Below are positions 1 to 9,662 of a stretch of 64,000 nt of DNA, piece by piece. This DNA is from Gammaproteobacteria bacterium Milos-ODIII6. GTDB taxonomy: Bacteria > Pseudomonadota > Gammaproteobacteria > Chromatiales > Chromatiaceae. Numbering within the stretch: the stretch's first letter is position 1; the number at the start of each line of letters is the position of its first letter. The stretch spans positions 62,020 through 126,019 of the forward strand of contig JAPTHR010000005.1 of assembly GCA_029228645.1 (NCBI GenBank), in the 5' to 3' direction. The notes under the pieces were generated by a model, which did no database searches, had not been told where the DNA came from, and was given only the letters and a program-made list of their open reading frames with translations. Position numbers and translations under genes: made by a program.

Positions 1-1070
1 CGGAACAGGGCGCGACGCTGCCCGGGATGACCGTGGTGTGTGGCGATTCGCATACCTCTACCCATGGTGCCTTCGGGGCGCTGGCGCACGGTATCGGCAC
101 CTCCGAGGTGGAGCATGTGCTGGCCACCCAGTGTTTGATTCAGAAGAAGTCGAAGGCCATGCAGGTCGTGATCGATGGGCCGGTCGGGGCCGGTGTCACG
201 GCCAAGGACATCGTGCTCGCGATTATCGGCGAGATCGGCACAGCCGGCGGTACTGGATACGCCATCGAGTTTGCCGGCCAGGGGATTACCGACCTGTCCA
301 TCGAGGGGCGTATGACGGTGTGCAATATGGCCATCGAGGCGGGCGCCCGCGCCGGTTTCGTTGCGGTCGATCAGAAGACCATCGACTACGTCAAAGGTCG
401 ACCCTATGCGCCGAAAGGGGAAGACTGGGAAAAGGCGGTCAGCGCATGGCAGAACCTGCACTCGGACGAGGGAGCGGTGTTCGACAAAACCGTCGTTATC
501 GAGGGCGCGAGCATCCAGCCGCAGGTGACCTGGGGAACCTCGCCGGAGATGGTGGTTCCGGTGGATGCAAAGGTGCCCAACCCGGCGAATGAGTCGGACA
601 GCGTCAAGGCCGACGGGATGCGTCGTGCCCTGGATTACATGGGCCTGCAGGCGGATACGCCGATCACCGGGATCAGGGTGGACAAGGTTTTCATCGGCTC
701 CTGTACCAACTCGCGCATCGAGGATCTGCGTGCGGCCGCCGAAGTGGCGGAGGGTCGCAAGGTCGCCGACAACATCAAGCTGGCGATGGTGGTCCCGGGT
801 TCCGGCCTGGTCAAAAAGCAGGCAGAGGAAGAGGGCCTGGACCGCATCTTCGTCGAGGCCGGCTTCGAATGGCGCGAGCCGGGCTGCTCCATGTGCCTGG
901 CGATGAATGCCGACCGGCTCGAGCCCGGCGAGCGCTGCGCCTCGACCTCGAACCGCAACTTCGAGGGTCGCCAGGGCAAGGGTGGACGCACGCACCTGGT
1001 CAGCCCGGCGATGGCAGCCGCCGCCGCGGTAGCGGGTCATTTTGTGGATGTGCGGGGGTTGCAGAAGTGA
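1..1070 (+). CDS. leuC: 3-isopropylmalate dehydratase large subunit LeuC (5' truncated by window edge)
   Basis: This is the large subunit of isopropylmalate isomerase, which interconverts 2- and 3-isopropylmalate in leucine synthesis as a heterodimer with LeuD in the cytoplasm. The frame is open from the window edge, so the true start lies outside. About 356 residues of a family usually near 470 are present. The [4Fe-4S] ligand motifs are visible as [14 protein letters not shown] and [11 protein letters not shown], and the [20 protein letters not shown] region is typical of the aconitase superfamily. leuD follows after a repeat-filled gap of about 190 bp, then leuB, forming a leuCDB group. 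Identification is secure; only the N-terminal end is missing. Confidence 0.97.
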   Translation, partial: EQGATLPGMTVVCGDSHTSTHGAFGALAHGIGTSEVEHVLATQCLIQKKSKAMQVVIDGPVGAGVTAKDIVLAIIGEIGTAGGTGYAIEFAGQGITDLSIEGRMTVCNMAIEAGARAGFVAVDQKTIDYVKGRPYAPKGEDWEKAVSAWQNLHSDEGAVFDKTVVIEGASIQPQVTWGTSPEMVVPVDAKVPNPANESDSVKADGMRRALDYMGLQADTPITGIRVDKVFIGSCTNSRIEDLRAAAEVAEGRKVADNIKLAMVVPGSGLVKKQAEEEGLDRIFVEAGFEWREPGCSMCLAMNADRLEPGERCASTSNRNFEGRQGKGGRTHLVSPAMAAAAAVAGHFVDVRGLQK

Positions 1071-1246
1071 ACCGCGAAGGACGCAAAGACCGCAAAGACT
1101 CCTTGACGGTGTGCTTTGAGCAAAGGGCAACTTCCAAGTCCTATTCAGTGAGCAAAGGTTTAACTGTCCCAGGGAGCCGCGAAAGATTCGAAGCTCATAG
1201 GGTCTTTCGTCTTTTCTTCGCGCCCTTGGCGTCCTTTGCGGTTTAT
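1070..1246. repeat. Long inverted repeat between leuC and leuD
   Basis: The leuC-leuD gap holds two complementary arms, about 1070-1100 (AACCGCGAAGGACGCAAAG and onward) and about 1214-1246 (ending CCTTTGCGGTTT). They enclose about 110 bp of unique sequence. The same arm sequence recurs at 1905-2354, 3445-3583, 30702-30768 and 34492-35066. The arms could form a long stem in RNA but no T-tract follows, and leuD must be read through it. No gene is seen inside. Function is unknown. Confidence 0.75.
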
Positions 1247-1259
1247 TCGGGGGTCTCGT

Positions 1260-1898
1260 ATGCAGAAGTTTGAAAAATTCACCGGGGTGGTCTGCCCGCT
1301 GGATCGTTCCAATGTCGATACCGACGCGATCATTCCGAAGCAGTTCCTGAAGTCGATCAAGCGCACCGGTTTTGGGCCAAATCTGTTCGACGAGTGGCGT
1401 TACCTCGATCACGGCGAGCCCGGCATGGACAACAGCCAACGGCCGTTGAACCCGGATTTCGCGCTCAATGACCCACGCTATGCCGGCGCGCGTATCCTGC
1501 TGGCACGCGAGAACTTCGGTTGTGGTTCATCCCGGGAACACGCGCCCTGGGCGCTCGCGGACTATGGCTTCCGGGTGATCATCGCACCGAGCTTCGCGGA
1601 TATCTTCTTCAACAACAGCTTCAAGAACGGAATCCTGCCGATCGTACTGCCGGCGGATGTCGTGGATGGCTTGTTCGAGAAGGCGAGCGGGCCCGAGGCC
1701 TTGCAGATTGCGGTGGATCTGCAAGCGCAGGTCCTGACGGTGAGCGATGGCGAACAAATCGGTTTCGAGGTCGATGCCTTCCGCAAGCATTGCCTGCTGG
1801 AAGGCCTGGATGACATCGGCCTGACCTTGCAGCATGTGGATGACATCCGCGCCTATGAAGAACGGCGCAAATCCGAGGCTCCGTGGTTGTTCGGTTGA
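1260..1898 (+). CDS. leuD: 3-isopropylmalate dehydratase small subunit LeuD
   Basis: Small (swivel) subunit of isopropylmalate isomerase, partner of LeuC in leucine synthesis. The 212-residue product has the expected length and family signatures: [14 protein letters not shown] near the N terminus, [19 protein letters not shown] in the middle and [10 protein letters not shown] near the end. The start is placed at MQKFEKFTG, which matches the usual LeuD N terminus. An in-frame start 24 bp upstream would add residues encoded by the inverted-repeat arm and is less likely. A GGGGG run just upstream is a weak ribosome site. It lies downstream of leuC and is separated from leuB by a GxxExxY gene carried in a repeat. 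Confidence 0.97.
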   Translation: MQKFEKFTGVVCPLDRSNVDTDAIIPKQFLKSIKRTGFGPNLFDEWRYLDHGEPGMDNSQRPLNPDFALNDPRYAGARILLARENFGCGSSREHAPWALADYGFRVIIAPSFADIFFNNSFKNGILPIVLPADVVDGLFEKASGPEALQIAVDLQAQVLTVSDGEQIGFEVDAFRKHCLLEGLDDIGLTLQHVDDIRAYEERRKSEAPWLFG

Positions 1899-1904
1899 AG
1901 ACAT

Positions 1905-2354
1905 AACCACAAAGGGCACGAAGATCACAAAGGAGTGTGATTTCTATGGAAGATTTGGGCAGAGAGTTGGTGGATAGTGCAATTTGCGTGCACAGAGAGT
2001 TGGGGCCTGGCCTGCTGGAAAGCGCCTATGAGGCTTGTCTGGCGCATGAGTTGAGGTCACGTGGAATCGAGGTGGCCAGGCAGGTATGGTTGCCCGTTTT
2101 ATACCGGGGTGTTCAGGTCGAAGCCGGGTACCGTTTGGACCTTGTGCTGGGCGGCAAGGTGGTGGTTGAACTCAAAGCTATCGATAGCCTCCAACCCATC
2201 CACGACGCGCAGCTGCTCAGCTACCTGCGCCTGAGCGGTTGTCGCTTGGGATTTCTATTGAATTTTAACGTGAGAAGGATGAAAGACGGCATAAAGCGAA
2301 TGATGAACGGTTATTGAAACCATTCCCCTTCGTGTTCTTTGTGCCCTTCGTGGT
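1905..2354. repeat. Inverted repeat enclosing the GxxExxY gene
   Basis: The left arm at 1905-1933 begins AACCACAAAGGGCACGAAGA. The right arm at 2327-2354 is its reverse complement with about 4 mismatches in 28 positions. Almost the whole interior is the GxxExxY reading frame. The arms belong to the same family as the empty inverted repeats near leuC/leuD and leuB/asd, but with an ACCAC rather than ACCGC outer end. Whether the unit is mobile is an inference. Confidence 0.75.
1946..2317 (+). CDS. GxxExxY family protein (PD-(D/E)XK nuclease-like fold)
   Basis: A 123-residue protein of the GxxExxY family (PDDEXK_3), related by fold to PD-(D/E)XK nucleases; its cellular role is not established. 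Visible motifs are the eponymous GLLESAY (residues 22-28) and a nuclease-like core with YRLDLVL followed by VVVELKA, giving Asp65, Glu75 and Lys77 as candidate metal and catalytic residues. The ATG start is preferred because AGGAG lies 10 bases upstream; a GTG 9 bases earlier is possible but too close to that site. The gene interrupts the leuD-leuB spacing, points the same way, and lies between inverted repeat arms, which suggests it was acquired together with them. The function within the leucine locus is probably unrelated to leucine synthesis. Confidence 0.85.
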   Translation: MEDLGRELVDSAICVHRELGPGLLESAYEACLAHELRSRGIEVARQVWLPVLYRGVQVEAGYRLDLVLGGKVVVELKAIDSLQPIHDAQLLSYLRLSGCRLGFLLNFNVRRMKDGIKRMMNGY

Positions 2355-2363
2355 GAATCAACT

Positions 2364-3437
2364 ATGACGAAAAGAATTTTGGTGTTGCCGGGTGACGGCA
2401 TCGGCCCGGAGATCGTCGCCGAGGCGGTCAAGGTGTTGGACAAGCTGGCGGGCGAGGGCCTCGACATCGAGATGGACGAGGGTCTGGTTGGCGGTGCGGC
2501 CTACGACGCAGTGGGGACGCCGCTGCCCGAGGCGACCCTGGACATGGCGCGTGAGGCCGATGGCATCCTGCTCGGCGCGGTAGGCGGCCATAAATGGGAG
2601 TCCCTGGATATCGCGGTGCGTCCGGAGAAGGGCCTGCTCGGTCTGCGCGCCGAACTCGGCCTGTTTTCCAACCTCCGTCCTGCGGTGCTGGCGCCGCAAC
2701 TCGCCGATGCCTCTTCGCTCAAGCCGGAGATCGTATCCGGGCTCGACATCATGATCGTGCGGGAACTGACCGGCGGGATCTACTTTGGCCAGCCGCGCGG
2801 TATCCGCACCCTCGAGAACGGTGAGCGCCAGGGTTTCAACACCCTGGTTTACGCAGAGCATGAAATCGAGCGCATCGTGCGCTCTGCCTGTGATATCGCC
2901 ATGAAACGCGGCAAGAAGCTCTGTTCGGTGGACAAGGCGAACGTGCTGGAATGCACCGAGTTGTGGCGCGAAGTCGCTACCCGGGTGGTCGAACAGGAGT
3001 ATCCTGAGATCGAACTCAGCCACATGTATGTCGATAACGCGGCCATGCAGCTGGTCAAGTGGCCCAAACAGTTCGACGTGATGGTCACGACCAACATGTT
3101 CGGCGACATCCTTTCCGACTGCGCCGCCATGCTGACTGGCTCCATCGGCATGCTCGGTTCGGCCTCGCTCAATGAGAAGGGCCAGGGGATGTACGAGCCG
3201 ATTCACGGTTCCGCGCCCGACATCGCGGGCCAGGGCATTGCCAACCCGCTGGCGACCATCCTTTCGGTGGCCATGATGCTGCGTTACAGCCTCGATCAGC
3301 CCGCCATGGCGGACCGCATCGAGGGGGCAGTGAACAAGGTCCTGGACGACGGCCTGCGCACCCCGGACATCATGTCGGATGGCATGACCGAGGTGAACTG
3401 CGAGGCCATGGGCGACGCCGTCGTCGCGGCACTTTAG
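2364..3437 (+). CDS. leuB: 3-isopropylmalate dehydrogenase LeuB
   Basis: NAD-dependent oxidative decarboxylase of 3-isopropylmalate, third step of the leucine branch; a cytoplasmic homodimer. The 357-residue length is typical. It opens with [13 protein letters not shown], has the substrate-binding arginine segment [13 protein letters not shown], the [11 protein letters not shown] loop, SVDKANVLE, and the nucleotide-binding signature [19 protein letters not shown]. The metal-binding aspartates lie in the [13 protein letters not shown] segment. The start codon lies only 9 bases past the right arm of the upstream inverted repeat, so its ribosome site may be influenced by that structure; no strong Shine-Dalgarno is evident. 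Confidence 0.97.
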   Translation: MTKRILVLPGDGIGPEIVAEAVKVLDKLAGEGLDIEMDEGLVGGAAYDAVGTPLPEATLDMAREADGILLGAVGGHKWESLDIAVRPEKGLLGLRAELGLFSNLRPAVLAPQLADASSLKPEIVSGLDIMIVRELTGGIYFGQPRGIRTLENGERQGFNTLVYAEHEIERIVRSACDIAMKRGKKLCSVDKANVLECTELWREVATRVVEQEYPEIELSHMYVDNAAMQLVKWPKQFDVMVTTNMFGDILSDCAAMLTGSIGMLGSASLNEKGQGMYEPIHGSAPDIAGQGIANPLATILSVAMMLRYSLDQPAMADRIEGAVNKVLDDGLRTPDIMSDGMTEVNCEAMGDAVVAAL

Positions 3438-3444
3438 GTTTTTG

Positions 3445-3583
3445 AACCGCAAAGGACGCCAAGGACGCCAAGGGATTCCTGCTGGAGAGCGGTTTGGTAT
3501 TTCTTCCCGCTACTGTGGCGACCGTGTTGGGGCTGCGCGATCCCAGACCAATGGACTTCGCGTCCTTTGCGCCCTTTGCGGTT
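3445..3583. repeat. Long inverted repeat between leuB and asd
   Basis: Left arm 3445-3473 (AACCGCAAAGGACGCCAAGG and onward) pairs with right arm 3555-3583 (ending CCCTTTGCGGTT) with about 4 mismatches in 29. About 80 bp of unrelated sequence lies between. It starts 8 bp after the leuB stop and ends 24 bp before asd, filling the intergenic gap. No coding capacity is seen inside. Confidence 0.75.
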
Positions 3584-3606
3584 AATTCTTGATTTCGGAA
3601 ACGGTA

Positions 3607-4725
3607 ATGAAAAGAGTAGGTTTTGTAGGCTGGCGCGGCATGGTGGGTTCGGTCCTGATGGATCGCATGCGCGCGGAAAACGATTTCGATCTGATCGACG
3701 AGCCGGTGTTCTTCACCACCTCGCAGCTTGGCCAGGCGGGGCCGGATATCGGCAAGGATATTCCGCCGCTGAAAGACGCGACCGATATCTCGGCGCTCGC
3801 TGAAATGGACGCGATTGTCACCTGTCAGGGTGGCGACTACACCAAGCAGGTATTCGCCGATTTGCGCAAGTCCGGCTGGACCGGCTACTGGATCGACGCG
3901 GCCTCGGCGCTGCGCATGGCCGATGATGCGGTGATCGTGCTCGATCCGGTCAACCGCAATGTCATCGACCAGGCGCTGAGCGATGGAAAGAAGAACTTCA
4001 TCGGCGGCAACTGTACGGTCAGCCTGATGCTGATGGGCCTGGGTGGCCTTTTCCAGAACGACCTGGTGGAATGGATGACCGCCATGACCTACCAGGCGGC
4101 ATCCGGCGCCGGCGCGCGCAACATGCGCGAACTGCTGCTCCAGATGGGGTACTTGCGCGACGCGGTCGCACCCGAGTTGGCGGATCCTGCCAGCGCGATT
4201 CTGGATATCGATCGCAAGATCACGGATGCGATGCGCTCCGAAAGCTGCCCGAACGACAACTTCGGCGTGCCATTGGCCGGCAGCCTGATTCCGTGGATCG
4301 ATGTGGCGCTGGAGAACGGTCAATCCAAGGAAGAGTGGAAGGCCGTTGCGGAGACCAACAAGATACTGGGGCGAGGCGAGGAATTGATCCCGATCGATGG
4401 CACCTGCGTCCGGATTGGCGCCATGCGCTGTCATAGCCAGGCGCTCACGGTAAAGTTGAAGAAGGATGTGCCGCTAGATGAGGTAGAGTCCATGCTGGCG
4501 GATGCCAATGCGTGGTCTCGGGTGATACCCAACGAACGGGAGTTGACCGTCCGGGATTTGAGTCCGACTGCAGTGACCGGCACCCTGGATGTGCCTGTCG
4601 GGCGCTTGCGCAAGATGAATATCGGCGCGCAGTACCTGAACGCGTTCACGGTGGGGGATCAGCTCCTCTGGGGAGCTGCAGAGCCGCTGCGTCGAATGCT
4701 TCGGATCGTTCTCGGAGCCTTGTGA
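3607..4725 (+). CDS. asd: Aspartate-semialdehyde dehydrogenase
   Basis: Reduces aspartyl phosphate to aspartate semialdehyde with NADPH, the branch point to lysine, diaminopimelate, methionine and threonine. The 372-residue protein opens with the nucleotide-binding [18 protein letters not shown]. The catalytic cysteine is Cys136 in [12 protein letters not shown], and [15 protein letters not shown] is the family signature. The start is set at MKRVGF; an upstream TTG would add six residues (MISETV) not usual in the family. It follows leuB, as in many gammaproteobacteria, and precedes fimV. Confidence 0.97.
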   Translation: MKRVGFVGWRGMVGSVLMDRMRAENDFDLIDEPVFFTTSQLGQAGPDIGKDIPPLKDATDISALAEMDAIVTCQGGDYTKQVFADLRKSGWTGYWIDAASALRMADDAVIVLDPVNRNVIDQALSDGKKNFIGGNCTVSLMLMGLGGLFQNDLVEWMTAMTYQAASGAGARNMRELLLQMGYLRDAVAPELADPASAILDIDRKITDAMRSESCPNDNFGVPLAGSLIPWIDVALENGQSKEEWKAVAETNKILGRGEELIPIDGTCVRIGAMRCHSQALTVKLKKDVPLDEVESMLADANAWSRVIPNERELTVRDLSPTAVTGTLDVPVGRLRKMNIGAQYLNAFTVGDQLLWGAAEPLRRMLRIVLGAL

Positions 4726-4811
4726 GCGCGAGGAATGTGAGCTGCGTCACATGCAACGCAAGCGTCGTTGCCTGGAAACAGTCGCGCGACAGGATCGGGC
4801 AAGGACCATAG

Positions 4812-4840
4812 TTGGTGGAAACCCTGTGCTCGGCTATATT
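4812..4840 (+). promoter_or_regulatory. Candidate sigma70-type promoter for fimV
   Basis: In the 220-bp asd-fimV gap a TTGGTG hexamer (4812-4817) lies exactly 17 bases before TATATT (4835-4840), about 105 bp ahead of the fimV start. Both boxes deviate slightly from consensus. The match is by eye only, so this is a candidate. Confidence 0.4.
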
Positions 4841-4945
4841 TAGCCCCTTATTGTCAGGTCACTTCCCATATTGACCCGCGCGCGGCCAGACAGGGAAGGG
4901 GCGGTTGCTACGGAATCGGGTGCTTAGCCCGAGGTGGGAAAATCA

Positions 4946-7900
4946 ATGCTACGTGGTCTAACGTTTGCAGTCGCCTTGGCCCTGGGAACCGTTACGGTTC
5001 CGGCCCATGCCCTCGGGCTCGGTGACATCAGGGCGCGGTCTGCGCTCAATCAGGAATTTAATGCGGACATCGATCTGCTTTCCGTTGCCGCCGGGGAACT
5101 CGACGCCGTTCGGGTAAGCCTTGCGGAGCAGAAGGAGTTCGAAAAGGCGGGCGTCGAGCGGCCTTTCTTCCTGACCCTGCTCAAGTTCCTGCCCGCGCGC
5201 CTGGAAGACGGCAGCACGGTGATCCGCGTGTCCTCGGATTTCCCCGTTCGGGAACCGTTCCTGGATTTCCTCGTGGAGGTGAATTGGCCGCGTGGGCGCC
5301 TGATCCGCGAGTACACGGTACTGCTGGATCCACCGGTAACGACCCGAAGACGCGCCCCGGCGATCAGCGCGGCGGGCACGGCCGTTCGCGCACCGGCTCC
5401 GGCAACGTCTTCGACGGCCGCGGTTGCCGCCGCGGGCGGTGAATACGGGCCGGTAGCGCAAAACGAGACCCTCTGGAGTATCGCCAAAAAGCTGCGACCG
5501 CAAGGTGGCAGCATGCACCAGACGATGATTGCCCTGCTGGAAAGCAACCCGAGGGCTTTCATCGACGGTGATATCAACCGGCTGCGCAAGGGCGCCATCC
5601 TGCGGGTGCCTTCCGCGAGCGAAGTGCTTTCGATCAGCCGCGAACAGGCACGCCAGGCGTATGCAGAGGCGCAGGAACGCTGGTTGGCACGGGCATCCGA
5701 TCGTCTGCGGGACACCAGGGCCGATACCGCCCCGGTCGATACCCCGCCGTCAGGCGATCAGCCGGAAGCCCCCGACACCGAGGCGGAATTGCGTATCGCC
5801 ACCGCCCGTCCGGAGGGCGAAGGTGAGGCCGGCGCTGGCGAGGATCGTGGCGACGAGAATGTTGGCCAGCTCAAAGACAAGCTTTTGCTGGCAAGGGAGA
5901 ATGCGGAGACCTCCCGCCTCGAATCGGAGACGCTGCGTACTGAAATCGAGGATATGCAAAAGCGCCTGGCGGACATGCAGCGTCTGCTAAGCCTCAAGGA
6001 CAACCAGCTCGCGCAGCTGCAGGCCGGCGTGGCTACGGGGGCGGAAAAGCTTCCCAAGGAGCCGGTGGGTGCGCCCGAAGTCCTGTCCGAAGCTGCGCTT
6101 GACGACGAGATGGCCCCGCCCGATGAGCCCTTGGCCGAAACATCAGCAGCGGAGTCGAGCGTCGCCGAGACGCCGGACACCCTGGCAGAAGACCTGCAAG
6201 CGCCGCTGCCTGAGACCTTGCCTCTTGCAGACGAATTACAGGCGGTGGTCGACCCGGGGCTGGAGGTGCGAGCCGAGCCGGTCGAGGAGTTGCAACTCGA
6301 CACCGGGCTGGATCTCGAGCAGGCCGTGCAGGAGGCATCCCCGGAAACGGTGGCAATTGCCGATGACTTGGATGAGACCGCCCTCCCGGATGATCTGATC
6401 ATCCAGCCGGAGACCGCGGTAGGACAGTCCGTCGTCGAAGAGAGCGTCGCCGACGCGACTGATGCCGCGGCACAGGACATGGCATTGTCGCTGCCGCAGC
6501 TCAGTGAACAGGCGCCTGTCGAGACATTGGCGGAGTCCGAGGCAGAGATCTTCGAGCCATCCGAGTCGCTATTGAGCGGTTCGCCTCTCGAGACTGACAC
6601 CTCCCCGGCGGCCGCGCCCGAGGCGGCGCCGCAACCCCTGCAACAGACCCCCACGCAGGGCGTCGCTGCGCTGGCTGCCGAGTACGGTCTGCCGGTCAAT
6701 AAGCTACGCGAGCTGTTACGTGACAAGGGTGTTCTTTACGCGCTGGTAGGCGGCGGTGTGCTCGTGCTGCTGCTCCTGCTGTCGTTGTTGCTGAGAATGA
6801 GATCGCGTCGGCGCGATGCGGTCCCCTCCGTGCCCCTCGCACCCGAGGAGAAGGCGGTCGGTCGTGACGTTTCGGTTGCGGCGGGGGCTGCGGCGGCTGC
6901 GGCGGCGTCAGATGTCGACGGTGAAACCGACGACCTTCTCCCCGACTCGCGATTCCCGGCCGCGCCGATCGATGGCCTGGAGGCATCCAACGCGGATGTG
7001 GATGCGGTCGCCGAGGCGGATGTGTATATCGCGTACGGCCGCTATCAACAGGCCGAGGATCTCCTCAAGGAGGCGATGAGCCGCGAACCCGAGAGTTTGT
7101 CGCTCAAGAACAAGCTGCTCGAGGTTTATTATGCAACCACGAACAAGGACAAGTTCAACCTGATCGCCGGCGAGATGGCGCAGGCGGGCCAGGACAAAGA
7201 GGACCCTCGCGAATGGGGCCGCATCTGCGACATGGGACGCGAACTGGATGGCCAGAATCCCTTGTACAGGGGTGCGGCGCCAATGCCGTCACCGATGTCG
7301 CTGGATAGCGACGTCGATGCCGAGGGGGGTGACAGCGCGCCTCCCGAGCATCAGGAAGTGGATCTGGTCGATTCCACCCTGAACGATATTGAGGCCGAGG
7401 AGAAACTCCTGGCCGACACGGTGGACGAGCCGCTCCTGGATATCGATGACCTGGAGGAAATCGATAACCTCGAGGATCTCGGGGACGAGTCCCTCTCCCT
7501 GGATGAACTCGAGTCCCTGGAGCTCGATATCCCGGAACGTCCCGAAGCGCCCCCCAGCGGTCGCAAGTCCGAAGATGACGGTATTGAGCTCTCAGGCCTG
7601 AGCGAGGATTCGCTGCAGTCACTGGAACTTCCCGAGCTGGACGGCGAGGGTGGTCTGCTGACCGAGCAGGCGGATCTCGAAAAGGAATCACTGGGATTCG
7701 AACTGGATGCCCTGAGCGGACTGTCCTCGCTGGAGGACGAAAGCCTGGATCGCCAATCGGACGAGAATGCCGGCGCGGCGGATGCTGGCGTGGCCGAAGA
7801 AGGTCTGGATGCGCCCATCAGTCTGGAAGACGCCTTCGGGAAAGACCTCGACAGTGACGTCGAGGTGCTCGACATCGAGGGTATCGAGGCGGACGCTGAG

Positions 7901-8056
7901 GATGCGGAAGCGGTCGGCACCAAGCTGGAACTGGCGCGCGCATTTGTCGAGATGGGCGATGGAGAAGGTGCGCGCGAAATCCTGGGTGAGGTGGTCAAGG
8001 AAGGTACCCACGAGCAGCGCGAGCAGGCAGAGAAGCTGATGGCGGATATCGCCTGA
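4946..8056 (+). CDS. fimV: FimV/HubP-type polar organiser with LysM and C-terminal TPR
   Basis: A large inner-membrane protein of 1036 residues related to Pseudomonas FimV and Vibrio HubP, which bind peptidoglycan and set up the cell pole for type IV pili, flagella and chemotaxis proteins. In order: signal peptide ending near AHA (about residue 22); FimV N-terminal domain to about 130; a LysM-like segment about 165-225 (QNETLWSIAKKL); a coiled coil about 305-358; a long acidic Ala/Glu-rich stretch; one membrane span about 596-616 followed by RMRSRRR; TPR-like repeats about 690-745; acidic Asp/Leu-rich cytoplasmic region; and a conserved C-terminal TPR block from about 988 (KLELARAFVEMGDGEGAREI). 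The ATG after GAGGTGGG is taken as the start. It sits between asd and truA, its usual place. Confidence 0.93.
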   Translation: MLRGLTFAVALALGTVTVPAHALGLGDIRARSALNQEFNADIDLLSVAAGELDAVRVSLAEQKEFEKAGVERPFFLTLLKFLPARLEDGSTVIRVSSDFPVREPFLDFLVEVNWPRGRLIREYTVLLDPPVTTRRRAPAISAAGTAVRAPAPATSSTAAVAAAGGEYGPVAQNETLWSIAKKLRPQGGSMHQTMIALLESNPRAFIDGDINRLRKGAILRVPSASEVLSISREQARQAYAEAQERWLARASDRLRDTRADTAPVDTPPSGDQPEAPDTEAELRIATARPEGEGEAGAGEDRGDENVGQLKDKLLLARENAETSRLESETLRTEIEDMQKRLADMQRLLSLKDNQLAQLQAGVATGAEKLPKEPVGAPEVLSEAALDDEMAPPDEPLAETSAAESSVAETPDTLAEDLQAPLPETLPLADELQAVVDPGLEVRAEPVEELQLDTGLDLEQAVQEASPETVAIADDLDETALPDDLIIQPETAVGQSVVEESVADATDAAAQDMALSLPQLSEQAPVETLAESEAEIFEPSESLLSGSPLETDTSPAAAPEAAPQPLQQTPTQGVAALAAEYGLPVNKLRELLRDKGVLYALVGGGVLVLLLLLSLLLRMRSRRRDAVPSVPLAPEEKAVGRDVSVAAGAAAAAAASDVDGETDDLLPDSRFPAAPIDGLEASNADVDAVAEADVYIAYGRYQQAEDLLKEAMSREPESLSLKNKLLEVYYATTNKDKFNLIAGEMAQAGQDKEDPREWGRICDMGRELDGQNPLYRGAAPMPSPMSLDSDVDAEGGDSAPPEHQEVDLVDSTLNDIEAEEKLLADTVDEPLLDIDDLEEIDNLEDLGDESLSLDELESLELDIPERPEAPPSGRKSEDDGIELSGLSEDSLQSLELPELDGEGGLLTEQADLEKESLGFELDALSGLSSLEDESLDRQSDENAGAADAGVAEEGLDAPISLEDAFGKDLDSDVEVLDIEGIEADAEDAEAVGTKLELARAFVEMGDGEGAREILGEVVKEGTHEQREQAEKLMADIA

Positions 8057-8079
8057 GCGCGCTACTGTAATCCTGATCC

Positions 8080-8099
8080 CCGCGGCCCACCGGCCGCGG
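8080..8099 (+). terminator. GC-rich hairpin after fimV
   Basis: CCGCGGCC-CACC-GGCCGCGG is a perfect 8-bp stem with a 4-base loop, 24 bp after the fimV stop. No T-run follows, so it may act as a transcription pause or mRNA end stabiliser rather than an intrinsic terminator. Confidence 0.4.
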
Positions 8100-8210
8100 A
8101 ATCGCTCTCCGGCACGAGCGCACCTGACCACGTGGCCGCTTTTTGAGGCCGGGACCTGACGAACCGAGACCGGGCGCCGAGTGCGCCCGTTTTGCTTACC
8201 GCTTGCTTGA

Positions 8211-8993
8211 ATGCGAATCGCCCTGGGAATCGAATACGACGGTAGCGCCTTCCATGGCTGGCAGGTCCAGCAGGAGGGCGTGCGCACGGTCCAGAAAGCG
8301 CTCGAAGGCGCGCTCTCCCGGGTCGCGGATCACCCCGTAAGAGTGGTCTGTGCCGGGCGGACCGATACCGGCGTTCATGCGCTCGGTCAGGTCGCTCACT
8401 TCGATACCGAGGCACGACGCTCCGGGCGCAATTGGCTGCTGGGGAGCAACGTCAACCTGCCGGATGATGTCTGCGTGACCTGGACACGGGAGGTCGATCC
8501 GGCCTTCAGTGCCCGTTTCTCGGCGCTCTCGCGACGCTACCGGTATTTCATCCTCAACCGGACGCCGCGCAGCGCGGTCCTTGCGGGCCGGGTTACATGG
8601 GTTCACCGACCGCTGGATGCCGAACAAATGCATCACGCGGCGCAGGCCCTGGTCGGGGAGCACGACTTCTCCAGCTACCGAGCCCTGGGCTGCCAGGCCA
8701 AGAGCCCGGTGCGGACCCTGCATTCGATAGAGGTGGTGCGACGCGGTGATTTCCTGGTGTTGTCGCTGCATGCGAACGCCTTCCTGCATCACATGGTGCG
8801 CAATATCGCTGGGGTTCTGATGGCGATCGGAAGGGGGGAGCGGCCGGTCGAGTGGGCAGCGGAGGTGCTGTCCCTGCGCGATCGCACACTCGGTGGGGTG
8901 ACCGCACCGCCGCAAGGCTTGTATTTCGAAACGGTAGAGTATCCCGATACCTTTGCGATCCCGCCGGCATCGGCTAGCGGATTCCCTGTCTGA
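8211..8993 (+). CDS. truA: tRNA pseudouridine(38-40) synthase TruA
   Basis: Converts uridines 38-40 in the anticodon arm of many tRNAs to pseudouridine. The 260-residue protein has the catalytic aspartate Asp52 in CAGRTDTGVHA, an N-terminal IEYDGSAFHGWQ, the RRYRYFILNR segment and the FLHHMVRNIAGVL motif near the C terminus. Length and motifs are typical. The fimV-truA-trpF order is the common gammaproteobacterial one. No strong Shine-Dalgarno is obvious ahead of the ATG. Confidence 0.97.
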   Translation: MRIALGIEYDGSAFHGWQVQQEGVRTVQKALEGALSRVADHPVRVVCAGRTDTGVHALGQVAHFDTEARRSGRNWLLGSNVNLPDDVCVTWTREVDPAFSARFSALSRRYRYFILNRTPRSAVLAGRVTWVHRPLDAEQMHHAAQALVGEHDFSSYRALGCQAKSPVRTLHSIEVVRRGDFLVLSLHANAFLHHMVRNIAGVLMAIGRGERPVEWAAEVLSLRDRTLGGVTAPPQGLYFETVEYPDTFAIPPASASGFPV

Positions 8994-9032
8994 GCGAGAT
9001 CGGGCGGCCGTTTTCGGACATAATACGCCGCC

Positions 9033-9662
9033 ATGCGAACCCGGATTAAGATCTGCGGCATCACCCGTCCCGAGGATGCCCTGGCGGCGGCCGAGGAGGG
9101 CGCGGACGCCATCGGTCTGGTGTTCTACCCGCCGAGTCCTCGTCATGTGGAGATCGGACAGGCGGCCGAGATTGCGGCGCAACTGCCGCCTTTCGTCACC
9201 TCGGTCGGCTTGTTTGTGAATGCAGATGCCGAAACCATCGCCGAGGTGGTCGCGCGGGTGGGTATTGATCTGATCCAGTTCCATGGCAACGAGTGTCCGG
9301 AATACTGCAGCGCGCACGGTAGGCCCTGGATACGTGCCCTGCGAATGAAGGATGACATCGACCTGAACAAAGAGACGGAACGTTTCTCGTCCGCGCGCGG
9401 CCTGTTATTGGACGCCTACCGGCCCGGGGTGCCCGGGGGCACCGGCGAGACCTTCGATTGGGAGCGAATCCCCCGTGGGCTCGGCCGGCAGGTGATACTG
9501 GCGGGCGGACTGGATCCGGGCAACGCGGCGCGCGCCGTCTCGACTGTCCGGCCCTGGGCAGTGGACGTGAGCGGTGGCGTGGAATCCGCCCCGGGACTCA
9601 AAAGCAGAGATCTGATCGCCGCCTTCGTGAAGGCGGTGCGACGAGGAGAAGAGATAGCGTGA
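9033..9662 (+). CDS. trpF: Phosphoribosylanthranilate isomerase TrpF
   Basis: Catalyses the Amadori rearrangement of N-(5-phosphoribosyl)anthranilate to CdRP, the third specific step of tryptophan synthesis. It is a monofunctional TIM barrel of 209 residues. The catalytic cysteine is Cys8 in [12 protein letters not shown], the general-acid aspartate lies in LLLDAYRPG, and VDVSGGVE forms the phosphate-binding loop. Its stop codon overlaps the GTG start of trpB (GTGA), so trpF, trpB and trpA are translationally coupled. Confidence 0.97.
   Translation: MRTRIKICGITRPEDALAAAEEGADAIGLVFYPPSPRHVEIGQAAEIAAQLPPFVTSVGLFVNADAETIAEVVARVGIDLIQFHGNECPEYCSAHGRPWIRALRMKDDIDLNKETERFSSARGLLLDAYRPGVPGGTGETFDWERIPRGLGRQVILAGGLDPGNAARAVSTVRPWAVDVSGGVESAPGLKSRDLIAAFVKAVRRGEEIA

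Noticed and set aside
1070-1260. Leucine-type attenuator or leader peptide ahead of leuD
   Set aside because: No Leu-codon run or terminator pair was seen; the sequence is accounted for by the inverted repeat.
4753-4771. GCAACG-CAAGCGT-CGTTGC hairpin after asd as a terminator
   Set aside because: Only a 6-bp stem without a T-run, and a candidate fimV promoter lies downstream; too weak to report.
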